Shown one piece after another: positions 30,522 to 38,654 of a DNA stretch of 38,874 nt. Positions within the stretch are counted from its first letter, which is position 1. Every line of letters begins with the position of its first letter. The notes beneath the pieces are model-generated. The model was not told where the DNA came from and made no database searches. It worked only from the letters and a program-made list of their open reading frames with translations. Position numbers and translations under genes: made by a program. The stretch comes from a virus: the IMG/VR virus record IMGVR_UViG_3300025636_000389, positions 1-38,874 of that record; one strand, given 5' to 3'.

Positions 30522-31493
30522 ATGTTCAAGTTCTATATATTGACCAGCGGGGGTCAGCAGGCCCTTGCGCGTCAATTTGATACGTTCAAAACTACTGACG
30601 TAGTTGTCGTAATCAATACACTCGACAAAGAGTATGAAACTCGAATTTACGAGTGGTGTCAAAAACTTTCAATCGAATGCCATATAACTAAATCAGACGG
30701 TACCGCTGCTACTGGAAAGAATAGCGTTCTCAAATTATTCTTGGAATCTGATAACGAATATATGGTACATGTGGATGGAGATGATTTTATCACCCCCTAC
30801 GGTAAAAATATGTACCGTACCACAGCCAATTTACCTAACCCACCTGATGTAATTGCACTGTATAATCAACTAGCGTTAGAAGTGTATCGTAAAGGTGTCT
30901 GGGATGACCAGTACGACTCTTTAACTGTCAAGACTAATGGAATGTATGTTCCTCAAGCACTCGCACCACAGTACCCACACGACTATACGACTAGTGCCCA
31001 AAGTTATGGTGACCCTGAACAGTTAACCTCAATGTATATGACACAAATACCAGATTTGGATTATCAGACAGCATCTGATTGGGGACATGCTCGGGCAGAA
31101 TTGAATAAACTGTTCAACAAGTATGGTGAGAGAGATGAAGGTTTTAATAGACTTACGTTTCTTTCCCGCAAGGCAGCTGAACTGATGCATTATGACAACA
31201 CATTAATAGTAGGTGAGGATACATACCAGTTCTATAAACTCAAGACACTTGCGTATGAGGGTATCTTAGATATGCGTATGCGTAATGAACGTTGGGCATT
31301 TTCCTATGTATATTTGAGTGATAGACCTAGTATAACCAAAACTTTAGATTTGGAACGTAAATTGTTTGGTATGATTGATTACTCTTGGCAACTGCCACTT
31401 CTAGAATCTCTAAATAGATTGATACCGACATTACCTGTCGATTTCTCACTACCGGAATTTTATGACCCGCACTATGAAGTTAACAAAAAATAA
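30522..31493 (+). CDS. Glycosyltransferase, GT-A fold (GT2-like)
   Basis: The 323-residue product has the GT2 layout. A YILTSGG start is followed by VVVVINTLD, and GTAATGKNSVLKLFLESDNEYMVHVDGDDF has the DxD-type site at Asp85, Asp87 and Asp88. The family uses nucleotide sugars. Its place in the late block suggests that it modifies a virion component, perhaps with the UDP-uronate donor made by the ugd/epimerase pair. The acceptor is not known. Confidence 0.7.
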   Translation: MFKFYILTSGGQQALARQFDTFKTTDVVVVINTLDKEYETRIYEWCQKLSIECHITKSDGTAATGKNSVLKLFLESDNEYMVHVDGDDFITPYGKNMYRTTANLPNPPDVIALYNQLALEVYRKGVWDDQYDSLTVKTNGMYVPQALAPQYPHDYTTSAQSYGDPEQLTSMYMTQIPDLDYQTASDWGHARAELNKLFNKYGERDEGFNRLTFLSRKAAELMHYDNTLIVGEDTYQFYKLKTLAYEGILDMRMRNERWAFSYVYLSDRPSITKTLDLERKLFGMIDYSWQLPLLESLNRLIPTLPVDFSLPEFYDPHYEVNKK

Positions 31494-31842
31494 TTTACTT
31501 ATTTACGCAGCACAAAATTATCATAACCCTCAGAATATTGATGGGGAAGAATTCATGGACGACCTCAAACGGTTTAAATATGTTAAGAGGTTAGTCAATA
31601 GATATTACCAACAGAACGACCTTGCCGAACGTTTGATATTAAACCACTTGATTGTTATATTCAATGTTTTTGGCCATGACGCTGGTGTCGAAATACTCGC
31701 CATGAAGATACCATTAGAACAATGGAAAATACTAAAACCATTTCTAATATTTCTCCGCATTATTAAAAATGAAGAGATTACAGGTATTGATATGGATAAA
31801 TACGTTATAGAAAAGTTAAGGGAAATACGATGGGACTCCTAA
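31462..31842 (+). CDS. Conserved phage hypothetical protein (126 aa)
   Basis: The helical product has LKRFKYVKRLVNRYYQ (about residues 35-50) followed by LAERLILNHLIVIFNVFG, a pattern conserved in T4-like marine phages for a protein of unknown role. The start overlaps the end of the glycosyltransferase gene. The ATG at 31462 has a weak GGAA ribosome site; ATG 31474 (MKLTKNN) is an alternative. The gene overlaps the next one by 13 bases. Confidence 0.6.
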   Translation: MTRTMKLTKNNLLIYAAQNYHNPQNIDGEEFMDDLKRFKYVKRLVNRYYQQNDLAERLILNHLIVIFNVFGHDAGVEILAMKIPLEQWKILKPFLIFLRIIKNEEITGIDMDKYVIEKLREIRWDS

Positions 31843-32420
31843 AGAAAGCCGCTGATACGGTATACACAATTAGGTTTTTACGATTGCTCGTTCAGAAGTT
31901 CGAGGATACTGGTGCCTTTAAGGCTGGTATTATTGATAAAGACGGTAATAAAAATCCAGACTTCAGTATGGACAAGATGGATGACCGCGACGCAGCACGT
32001 ACGCATTACACACCATTTCATCGTCTAGTGTTTAATCTGAAGAAGATTATGGCGAAGGCGCCCGGTGGTTCATCTGCTGTTGCGCGGTATGGCGCAGCAC
32101 TTGCTCTTATTAAAGAACATGGTGAATTGTCTGATAAGAATCTGGACAAGATTCATAATAGTACTGGTATAGACATTTTAGATGTTCTTGCTGAGCAGTC
32201 TCAGTGGTACGTGTTAGAAGATGGATCTATGTCGCCTGGAATATATCGCATGAATGTTGAAACTATCACAGAACATTGCGAACCAGTTCGTAAGAACGAC
32301 AAGATTCGTATAGTTACAGGTGCTCCTGTCCATACTATATTAGGTATGTCTGTGTATGAGGGTGTTCACCAACGCACCAACCAACGAGTTTTAGCAACAT
32401 CTATGGAATTAATTAAATGA
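31830..32420 (+). CDS. Conserved phage hypothetical protein (196 aa)
   Basis: The N-terminal half is helical and basic (LLKKAADTVYTIRFLRLLVQKFE). A conserved FHRLVFNLKKIMAKAPGG and YGAALALIKEHGELS follow. The C-terminal half is strand-rich. Related genes occur in marine T4-like phages beside the 31462 homologue, so the two may work together. No catalytic motif is seen. It overlaps the next gene by four bases (ATGA). Confidence 0.6.
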   Translation: MGLLKKAADTVYTIRFLRLLVQKFEDTGAFKAGIIDKDGNKNPDFSMDKMDDRDAARTHYTPFHRLVFNLKKIMAKAPGGSSAVARYGAALALIKEHGELSDKNLDKIHNSTGIDILDVLAEQSQWYVLEDGSMSPGIYRMNVETITEHCEPVRKNDKIRIVTGAPVHTILGMSVYEGVHQRTNQRVLATSMELIK

Positions 32421-32986
32421 CCTCCGATTTCTTAGTAAATGATATCGTGGGACATATTGAGGGTCATTTGTCTATTACAGACAGAACCGTCGAAACTTTC
32501 ACCAAAATATATGATATAATACAACCTACTCGTATATTAGAGATAGGGTTTAATGCTGGCCACAGCGCATTTATGACGTTGAATATATTACCTGAAGTTA
32601 CATATCATTCTATCGATATAGGGCGGCACGCGTATACTAAAATTAATGCTGATAAACTTAAAGAGATATTTAAAGAAAGATTTGATTATCGTATATCAAA
32701 TTCTCGCAATATGTCAGCGAAAAATGTAACAAAGTATGACACCATCTTTATTGATGGCGACCACAGTATTAGTGGATTGACATCTGACTTGAGACTTGCG
32801 AGTGACGCGGGAATTGAATATATATTAATTGATGATTATTCAGAAGATTGGTTTCCACAAATAGTTGAATTGACCACACACTTTCTAACCAAACCAGAAT
32901 TTGGATATCATTTAGTTGACATTTTTCACTATGATTCTCGCGATGGAGATAATCCTGTTGCGTTATTAAAGAAAAATGACTCTTGA
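32417..32986 (+). CDS. Class I SAM-dependent methyltransferase (copy 1)
   Basis: The 189-residue protein has motif I RILEIGFNAGHS (38-49), then YHSIDI, a DTIFIDGDHS strand and a LIDDY segment. This is the pattern of O-methyltransferase/Methyltransf_24 enzymes, which often act on sugars or small metabolites. The gene directly downstream encodes a close paralogue, with nearly the same DNA at motif I. A role in glycan methylation is possible given the transferases nearby; the substrate is not known. Confidence 0.8.
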   Translation: MTSDFLVNDIVGHIEGHLSITDRTVETFTKIYDIIQPTRILEIGFNAGHSAFMTLNILPEVTYHSIDIGRHAYTKINADKLKEIFKERFDYRISNSRNMSAKNVTKYDTIFIDGDHSISGLTSDLRLASDAGIEYILIDDYSEDWFPQIVELTTHFLTKPEFGYHLVDIFHYDSRDGDNPVALLKKNDS

Positions 32987-33563
32987 AGAGCAATCCGATA
33001 GACTACTGACATCGGAAATGGGTGCGTCCGAAGGAAGATTAATTCTTTCTGAACGCACCATTGAGACCATAAAAACCATATATAAAAAGACCAATGCTAA
33101 AAGGGTTCTAGAAATAGGGTTTAATGCGGGCCACAGTAGTTTCGGTGTGTTATCTTTAATTGACGATGTTACATACCATTCAATAGACATATGCCAATAC
33201 CCTCATACAGAAGTGTGCGCAAGTAAACTATCTGATATGTTTCCAGAACGTTTTAGTTTTACTAAATTAAATTCAAAAGACCTTGACACAAACGCCATGT
33301 CGGTGTATGATATGGTCTTCGTAGATGGTGACCATCGTAAAGGGCCTGCTGCTTTAGATATACAGAAATGTAATCAAGCAGGAGTTGAGTGGATACTCAT
33401 AGACGACTATGAATATATCTGGTTCCCTGAACTAACTAAACTTATCAACCACTACATTACCAGCAGCAGGTTTCCGTACTCCCTAAGTAGTATACACGAG
33501 TATGAATCGTTAGATGGTTGGACAGGTGTAGGTAAAATGGTATTACTAAAAAGAGACTCATAA
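32976..33563 (+). CDS. Class I SAM-dependent methyltransferase (copy 2)
   Basis: This 195-residue paralogue of the preceding gene overlaps it by 11 bases. It shares RVLEIGFNAGHSS, YHSIDIC, VFVDGDH and ILIDDY segments in the same order. It differs mainly in the N-terminal 30 residues and the C-terminal part (SSIHEYESLDGWTG). The pair points to a recent tandem duplication with changed specificity. The stop overlaps the next ATG by one base. Confidence 0.8.
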   Translation: MTLEEQSDRLLTSEMGASEGRLILSERTIETIKTIYKKTNAKRVLEIGFNAGHSSFGVLSLIDDVTYHSIDICQYPHTEVCASKLSDMFPERFSFTKLNSKDLDTNAMSVYDMVFVDGDHRKGPAALDIQKCNQAGVEWILIDDYEYIWFPELTKLINHYITSSRFPYSLSSIHEYESLDGWTGVGKMVLLKRDS

Positions 33564-33745
33564 TGAAAACGTATAAAGAATTCATGGCAGCCTTCCACGA
33601 AGAAATTGCCAACAACACATCATCGGTAGCAGGTGCGGGAGACGATTCCAGCACAGTAGTTATGCGAAAAAAACATGACCGCAAAAAACGTCGTGATGAC
33701 GCCGTTAATGTGCTACGCAGATATCTTCCCGATAATATAAAATAG
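33563..33745 (+). CDS. Small protein with capsid-targeting-like N-terminus (60 aa)
   Basis: The first residues MKTYKEFMAAFHEE are almost those of T4 internal protein leaders (MKTYQEFIxE). An acidic-to-neutral linker (SVAGAGDDSS) and a basic tail (MRKKHDRKKRRDD) follow. The size and charge fit a small head-internal protein. The strict (L/I)xE cut site is not present here. The start overlaps the second methyltransferase stop. Confidence 0.6.
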   Translation: MKTYKEFMAAFHEEIANNTSSVAGAGDDSSTVVMRKKHDRKKRRDDAVNVLRRYLPDNIK

Positions 33746-33748
33746 TTC

Positions 33749-33777
33749 TTGCCATAGGTGGCAAACTACTATATAAT
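33749..33777 (+). promoter_or_regulatory. Promoter with inverted repeat over the -35 box
   Basis: TTGCCA (33749-33754) and TATAAT (33772-33777) are 17 bases apart. The -35 box is one arm of a perfect inverted repeat TTGCCA-tagg-TGGCAA (33749-33764), which could be an operator. It lies upstream of the 33802 gene and the nrd unit. Confidence 0.7.
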
Positions 33778-33801
33778 GACTCGTGAACTTAGGGAATACC
33801 T

Positions 33802-34143
33802 ATGAAAATAATTGAACTAGAGCATTACTCTATTGTAGTGTTCGGACTTGAAGTAACAGATAATGAATTGTCTGTGATGATAAAAGACCGTAATGAAGAT
33901 AAACTTATTTACGTGGCATTAGAAGGTACGTCTACCGAGGTACTTTCGCCCAATAGATTCTTGGTGAAAAACCGTGACAGTTCCTTTGATAACCACATGA
34001 TGTGGGAAGGTATGTTATCTGACGAAGATAAACAAGAATACATTATTCGTTGCGCTCAAAGATTCTATGAGACTGGTAAACAAATGGTTATCGAAGATTA
34101 CGACTTCAAAGATGAAGAAGTTTTTTATGATTACAGTAATTAA
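33802..34143 (+). CDS. Hypothetical protein before nrdA (113 aa)
   Basis: The acidic product has strand-rich first and helical second halves (EDKQEYIIRCAQRFYETGKQMV), ending with Asp/Glu/Tyr-rich residues. No family is recognised. It follows the promoter with the inverted repeat and precedes nrdA by 21 bases, so it is probably cotranscribed with the ribonucleotide reductase genes. Confidence 0.55.
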   Translation: MKIIELEHYSIVVFGLEVTDNELSVMIKDRNEDKLIYVALEGTSTEVLSPNRFLVKNRDSSFDNHMMWEGMLSDEDKQEYIIRCAQRFYETGKQMVIEDYDFKDEEVFYDYSN

Positions 34144-34164
34144 TATATTAATAAAAATATTGGA

Positions 34165-36165
34165 TTGAAAATGGGAATTGAAATACAAACAGGACGAGAC
34201 GACCTTTTGACCGACTATGCCGTCGGTATGCTGAAAGACTTCTATATGATAGAGGGTGAAACTTCTCCACAAGACGCATATGCCCGCGCAGCGAACGCAT
34301 GGTCAGTATACCGAGGTAATATGGATGAGGGTCTTTCTGAAAGACTATATGAGTATGTGAGCAAGAAATGGTTTATGTTCGCGTCTCCGGTATTATCAAA
34401 CGCACCCCAAGAAGGTAAGAAGACTAGGGGTCTGCCTATCTCTTGTTTCCTCACGTATGTACCAGACACTTTAGAGGGGTTAATTGAACATTCCTCGGAA
34501 TTACGTTGGTTATCTGTGATGGGTGGTGGTGTCGGTGGACACTGGAAAGACGTACGCACTGTCTCAGACATCGCTCCAGGCCCGATTCCTTTCCTACATA
34601 CAGTAGACGCGGACATGATTGCTTATCGTCAAGGTAAGACGCGTAAGGGGTCATATGCGGCATACTTAGATGTACATCATCCGGACATTATCGAGTTCTT
34701 AAACATCCGTATCCCTACGGGTGATGTTCAGCGTAAGGCGTTGAATATTCATAACGCGATTAACATTACTGATGAGTTCATGGCAGCAGTTATTAATAAT
34801 AGTGATTTTGACTTACGTGACCCCAAAAATGGACATGTAAAAGATACTGTCAACGCACGAAAGTTATGGGAAAGAATACTTGAAGTCCGGTTTCGCACAG
34901 GTGAACCTTATTTAAACTTTATTGATGCCGCTAACCGTGGTCTTCCTAAAGTGATGAAACAAAAGGGTCTAAAAATACACGGTTCTAATCTATGTAACGA
35001 AATTCACCTACCAACATCTGCCGAACGTAGCGCAGTATGTTGTTTATCGTCACTCAACTTAGAATACTATGATGACTGGAAAGATACTAATATCGTGGCA
35101 GACCTTATTAATATGCTAGATAATGTAATTGATTACTTCATAGAACATGCGCCTGACCATATCTCACGTGCTCGTTTTTCCGCATCACAGGAACGTTCGT
35201 TAGGTTTAGGTGCGATGGGATTCCACTCTTTGTTACAAAAACATGGAGTCGCATGGGAATCTGACAAGGCGAAAGAGATTAACGATGTAGTATTCAAAAA
35301 TATCCAAAAACAGGCTACTGCGGAATCACTTCGTTTAGGTAAGGAACGTGGAGAGGCACCAGACATGGAAGGTACTGGTATGAGGAACGCGCACTTGATT
35401 GCCATTGCGCCTAACGCATCGTCTGGTGTGATTCTATCAACCAGTCCTTCTATTGAACCACTGAAGGCCAATGCGTATACACACAGAACTCGCGCTGGTT
35501 CGTTTTTGGTTAAGAACAAGTATCTTAATCAGTTATTAACTGAAAAGGGTTTTAATAACGATTCCATATGGACTTCTATTATCACTAATAAAGGTTCTGT
35601 TCAACACTTACCGTTCTTGAACGAAGGTGAGAAGGCGGTATTTAAAACTGCTCAAGAATTAGACCAGAATTGGGTTGTACAGCACGCTGCTGACCGTCAG
35701 AAGTATATCTGTCAAGGTCAGTCGGTCAACTTGTTCTTTCCTTCTGGTACTGCTAAGAGTTATGTAAATAAAGTACACTTCAGTGCTTGGAAACTTGGTC
35801 TGAAAGGTCTATATTACTTGAGGACAGAGGCAACTTCTCGCGCTGAAACTGTATCTGATAAAGTAGAACGAGTTGCGCTCCAGGATGATAGTCGTTCATT
35901 GGTCTACGGTAAATCTGGTTGTCCATACTGTGAAATGGCTAGAGATGAGTTAACTCTGCGTGGTATTGCGTTTGACTACATCGACCTAGACTCGATTGAG
36001 AAATCTGCGGCAGATGTAACAGGTCGCGATGTTAAGACTGTCCCTCAAATATACCTAAGTGGGAAATATATCGGTGGGTATGAAGACCTAATGAAAAATC
36101 TGTCTGAGGGTGGATATGAGGAAGGTAATTCGGAGAGTGATGAATGTCGGGCTTGCGAAGGTTAG
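34165..36165 (+). CDS. nrdA: Class I ribonucleotide reductase large subunit with built-in glutaredoxin
   Basis: This 666-residue protein reduces ribonucleoside diphosphates to deoxy forms. Landmarks are GLPISCFLTY (first redox Cys), the NLCNEI active-site segment, AVCCLSSLNLE, and PNASSG...TSPSIEP. After the catalytic barrel comes a glutaredoxin domain, SLVYGKSGCPYCEMARDEL (Cys586, Cys589) with a TVPQIYL cis-Pro loop and GGYEDL. The chain ends DECRACEG, the usual CxxC tail (Cys661, Cys664). So the glutaredoxin is inserted between barrel and tail. No N-terminal ATP cone is visible, so dATP inhibition is probably lost. It pairs with NrdB at 36961. Confidence 0.96.
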   Translation: MKMGIEIQTGRDDLLTDYAVGMLKDFYMIEGETSPQDAYARAANAWSVYRGNMDEGLSERLYEYVSKKWFMFASPVLSNAPQEGKKTRGLPISCFLTYVPDTLEGLIEHSSELRWLSVMGGGVGGHWKDVRTVSDIAPGPIPFLHTVDADMIAYRQGKTRKGSYAAYLDVHHPDIIEFLNIRIPTGDVQRKALNIHNAINITDEFMAAVINNSDFDLRDPKNGHVKDTVNARKLWERILEVRFRTGEPYLNFIDAANRGLPKVMKQKGLKIHGSNLCNEIHLPTSAERSAVCCLSSLNLEYYDDWKDTNIVADLINMLDNVIDYFIEHAPDHISRARFSASQERSLGLGAMGFHSLLQKHGVAWESDKAKEINDVVFKNIQKQATAESLRLGKERGEAPDMEGTGMRNAHLIAIAPNASSGVILSTSPSIEPLKANAYTHRTRAGSFLVKNKYLNQLLTEKGFNNDSIWTSIITNKGSVQHLPFLNEGEKAVFKTAQELDQNWVVQHAADRQKYICQGQSVNLFFPSGTAKSYVNKVHFSAWKLGLKGLYYLRTEATSRAETVSDKVERVALQDDSRSLVYGKSGCPYCEMARDELTLRGIAFDYIDLDSIEKSAADVTGRDVKTVPQIYLSGKYIGGYEDLMKNLSEGGYEEGNSESDECRACEG

Positions 36166-36959
36166 TAGTCTTTGGTGATAGTTTTGTGTCGGGGTATCGA
36201 GCAAGTCCTACCCCGAATGTCACCGAATTAAACTTTCCTTATTATTTGTCCGAGGAATTGGGAATTGAGGTTATAAATAAGGGGCAAGAGGGACGTTCCA
36301 ATCTCGCAATAGCGAGTGAGGTATTATCCTTTGTGCGAGGTAAGACCAAGGAAGACTTATCCGAATTTATGTTTCTTATAGTATACAGTCAGTGGGAAAG
36401 GGACACTATAAGAAACCAATATGTCAATAATCCTAATAGTGATAATGCTCTACGGGGTAAAATAAATCATAGAAATACTGAGAATTCTAACCCACACGAC
36501 ATAGCAACTTTACGTGTACATACCGAATTAGCATATCTCGGAATAAAACAACTATGCGAAATGTATGATATTCCGTATAGAATGATAAACAGTTATGATT
36601 ATCAACCATATCTTGATAAGTTAGATAATATTGAATGTATCAAAGCGCGTCAACTAAAAAAGGGTGCTTTGGGTATGGTAGATATTGTGGTAGGTAGTCG
36701 AGATTGGACTATGATAAACTCTAAAGGGGATGATAACTGGATAGAAAGTCGCTCCCTGAACAACACCTTGCTAGATATATGTAGTGGACAATGGTTACTT
36801 GATGAACCAAAACCATCACCATTTGAGTACTTGAATATATTGCGCTCAAAAACAAAGACTAATAAATACTTAACACCCTGTGGCCACCCTAATGTAGGTG
36901 GTAACAAAATTATCGCTAAAACTTTAGCACCATATTTAAAAGAACTTATTAAGGAATAG
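36144..36959 (+). CDS. SGNH/GDSL hydrolase between nrdA and nrdB
   Basis: The 271-residue product has VVFGDSFVSG (8-17) with nucleophile Ser13 and CGHPNVGG near the C-terminus as the His block. NKGQEGRSN (45-53) fits the block II Gly region. The gene overlaps nrdA by 22 bases and ends one base before nrdB, so it is translated within the nrd unit although its chemistry (ester hydrolysis) is unrelated. It may be an inserted gene. A second SGNH gene lies at 15216. Confidence 0.75.
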   Translation: MSGLRRLVVFGDSFVSGYRASPTPNVTELNFPYYLSEELGIEVINKGQEGRSNLAIASEVLSFVRGKTKEDLSEFMFLIVYSQWERDTIRNQYVNNPNSDNALRGKINHRNTENSNPHDIATLRVHTELAYLGIKQLCEMYDIPYRMINSYDYQPYLDKLDNIECIKARQLKKGALGMVDIVVGSRDWTMINSKGDDNWIESRSLNNTLLDICSGQWLLDEPKPSPFEYLNILRSKTKTNKYLTPCGHPNVGGNKIIAKTLAPYLKELIKE

Positions 36960-36960
36960 T

Positions 36961-37935
36961 ATGTCACTATTAAAATTCTCCCAAACATATAAACCTTTTA
37001 TGTATCCTTGGGCAGTAGACTTATCAAAGAAACATGAAGAAGTACATTGGATTGAAGACGAAGCAGAACTATCCGAGGATGTACAAGACTGGAAAACCAA
37101 ACTGTCTGAAGAAGAAAAGACATTCATCACACATGTGCTACGATTATTCACGCAGTCAGACGTGCAGGTAGGGGAGAACTACCACGAACTGTTGATTCCT
37201 CGTTTTAAAAACAACGAAGTTCGAAATATGTTATCATCTTTTGCGGCACGTGAGGCTATTCACCAACGCGCATATGCTCTATTGAATGATACACTTGGTC
37301 TACCAGACGAAGACTTCCATATGTTTCTTGAATACAAAGAGATGGCTGACAAGATTAATTTCATGAAAGATGGGGAATGTAAGACCAACTCAGGACTCGC
37401 GACTGCCCTTGCTCAGTCAGTATTCAATGAGGGTATGTCAGTATTCGCATCTTTTGTAATGTTATTGAACTTCCAACGTTTCGGAAAGATGAAAGGTATG
37501 GCAACAATCGTCGAGTGGTCTATCCGTGACGAGACTTTACACGTACAAGGTAATGCGAAGTTATTCCGTGAATTCTGCGCAGAACACCCGCGTATTGTAA
37601 ATGACGAATTAAAGTCCAAGATATATAAGATGGCAGAAAACGCAGTTGCGTTAGAAACTAAATTTATCGACCTAGCATTTGCGGGTAACGATGTACAAGG
37701 TCTCACGAAGAAAGAAGTTATAGACTATATTCGTCACATTGCTGACCGTCGTTTACTTCAAATCGGACTGAAACCATTATTTAATCAAAAAGACAATCCC
37801 CTACCTTGGTTGGATTGGGTACTGAACGGAGCATCACATGACAACTTCTTTGAGAAACGTGTGACTGAATACTCTGTTGTTGGTATGGAAGGCAGCGACT
37901 ATGGGTGGGATGAGTTGGAACGAGAGGTAGCATAA
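36961..37935 (+). CDS. nrdB: Class I ribonucleotide reductase small subunit
   Basis: The 324-residue protein has the di-iron ligands and radical Tyr of NrdB: Asp67 (FTQSDVQVG), Glu98 and His101 with Tyr105 (REAIHQRAY), and the second Glu/His sets in NEGMSVFASF and WSIRDETLH. The Tyr radical site is present, so it is a standard class Ia/Ib type. The C-terminus is acidic and hydrophobic, as needed to bind NrdA. It follows the SGNH gene by one base and overlaps a small Zn-ribbon gene by one base. Confidence 0.96.
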   Translation: MSLLKFSQTYKPFMYPWAVDLSKKHEEVHWIEDEAELSEDVQDWKTKLSEEEKTFITHVLRLFTQSDVQVGENYHELLIPRFKNNEVRNMLSSFAAREAIHQRAYALLNDTLGLPDEDFHMFLEYKEMADKINFMKDGECKTNSGLATALAQSVFNEGMSVFASFVMLLNFQRFGKMKGMATIVEWSIRDETLHVQGNAKLFREFCAEHPRIVNDELKSKIYKMAENAVALETKFIDLAFAGNDVQGLTKKEVIDYIRHIADRRLLQIGLKPLFNQKDNPLPWLDWVLNGASHDNFFEKRVTEYSVVGMEGSDYGWDELEREVA

Positions 37936-38075
37936 TGAATACAGAATATTCAATTGAATGTCCGATCTGTGACATCGAGACTGTTGTAGTAGTAAAGTAT
38001 GAAGAAGAAATTCCTCGTCACTGTGCTATGTGCGGTTCTGATGCTGAAGCAGAATTTCAATCTGAAGAAGATTAG
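37935..38075 (+). CDS. Small zinc-ribbon protein (46 aa)
   Basis: The ATG overlaps the nrdB stop (TAATG). The 46-residue product has two Cys pairs, CPIC (9-12) and CAMC (30-33), spaced as in a zinc ribbon, and an acidic C-terminus. It resembles small zinc-finger proteins found in many phages. It may bind nucleic acid or protein. Position and the Cys pattern are the only support. Confidence 0.65.
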   Translation: MNTEYSIECPICDIETVVVVKYEEEIPRHCAMCGSDAEAEFQSEED

Positions 38076-38087
38076 TAAATAGTTAAA

Positions 38088-38127
38088 AGCACACTAAATA
38101 TTATCAAATATTAATAATTGGTGTGCT
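38088..38127 (+). other. Inverted repeat next to the GIY-YIG gene start
   Basis: A perfect AGCACAC/GTGTGCT pair (38088-38094 with 38121-38127) with a 26-base A/T-rich loop ends one base before the ATG at 38129. In the mRNA the hairpin would hide the start region. No clear ribosome site is seen, so translation may be conditional. Confidence 0.55.
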
Positions 38128-38128
38128 A

Positions 38129-38545
38129 ATGAACTGGACTTACGAAGAAAAAGAATTTAACCCTGATAATGAGTTCCTTGAACCGTATCAGGGTTTTGTT
38201 TATATGATAACCGAACTTGATACTGGTAAGAAATATATCGGTAAAAAGTTTTTCTGGAAACCTAAAACACTCCCCGTCACAAAAACTCGCAAACGTAAAG
38301 TAAAGACTCGTGTCCAATCTGATTGGATGAAGTACTATGGCTCAAGCGCTGAAGTAAAACTACTCGTTGAGGAGAAAGGTTTTGATAACTTCAAACGTGA
38401 AGTGCTCAAGTTGTGCCGAACCAAGGGCGAATGCTCCTACTACGAAGCGAAACTACAGTTCCAGTATGATGTACTTCTCAGTGATGAGTTCTACAACGCA
38501 TTTATAGGCTGTAAGATACACGCAAAACATTTACCTAAAGACTAA
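38129..38545 (+). CDS. Putative GIY-YIG endonuclease
   Basis: The 138-residue product has GFVYMITELDTGKKYIGKKFFW (about residues 24-45), which fits the GIY...YIG module with VY and YIG. Basic residues, WMKYYGSS and KGECSYYEAKLQF with a candidate catalytic Glu follow. Similar genes are widely present in T4-like phages and are often called putative endonucleases. The ATG at 38129 is preferred over a GTG at 38123. The start is overlapped by the inverted repeat upstream, a layout reminiscent of hairpin control of T4 homing endonuclease genes. Confidence 0.7.
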   Translation: MNWTYEEKEFNPDNEFLEPYQGFVYMITELDTGKKYIGKKFFWKPKTLPVTKTRKRKVKTRVQSDWMKYYGSSAEVKLLVEEKGFDNFKREVLKLCRTKGECSYYEAKLQFQYDVLLSDEFYNAFIGCKIHAKHLPKD

Positions 38546-38599
38546 TTACACTTATACTATTTGGTTATAGTGTTATGCTATTTTGTTCTATTAATAGTG

Positions 38600-38628
38600 T
38601 TGACTTTCGTTTCTAAAACAAGTATAAT
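38600..38628 (+). promoter_or_regulatory. Sigma70 promoter
   Basis: TTGACT (38600-38605) and TATAAT (38623-38628) are 17 bases apart, 26 bases before the last gene of the window. Confidence 0.83.
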
Positions 38629-38654
38629 GTAGTTCTAGTGATGAGGAGGTAGTT

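Noticed and set aside
36272-36279. TATAAATA inside the SGNH gene between nrdA and nrdB
   Set aside because: It is nearly 700 bases before nrdB and fully inside a coding sequence, so it is probably chance in A/T-rich DNA.
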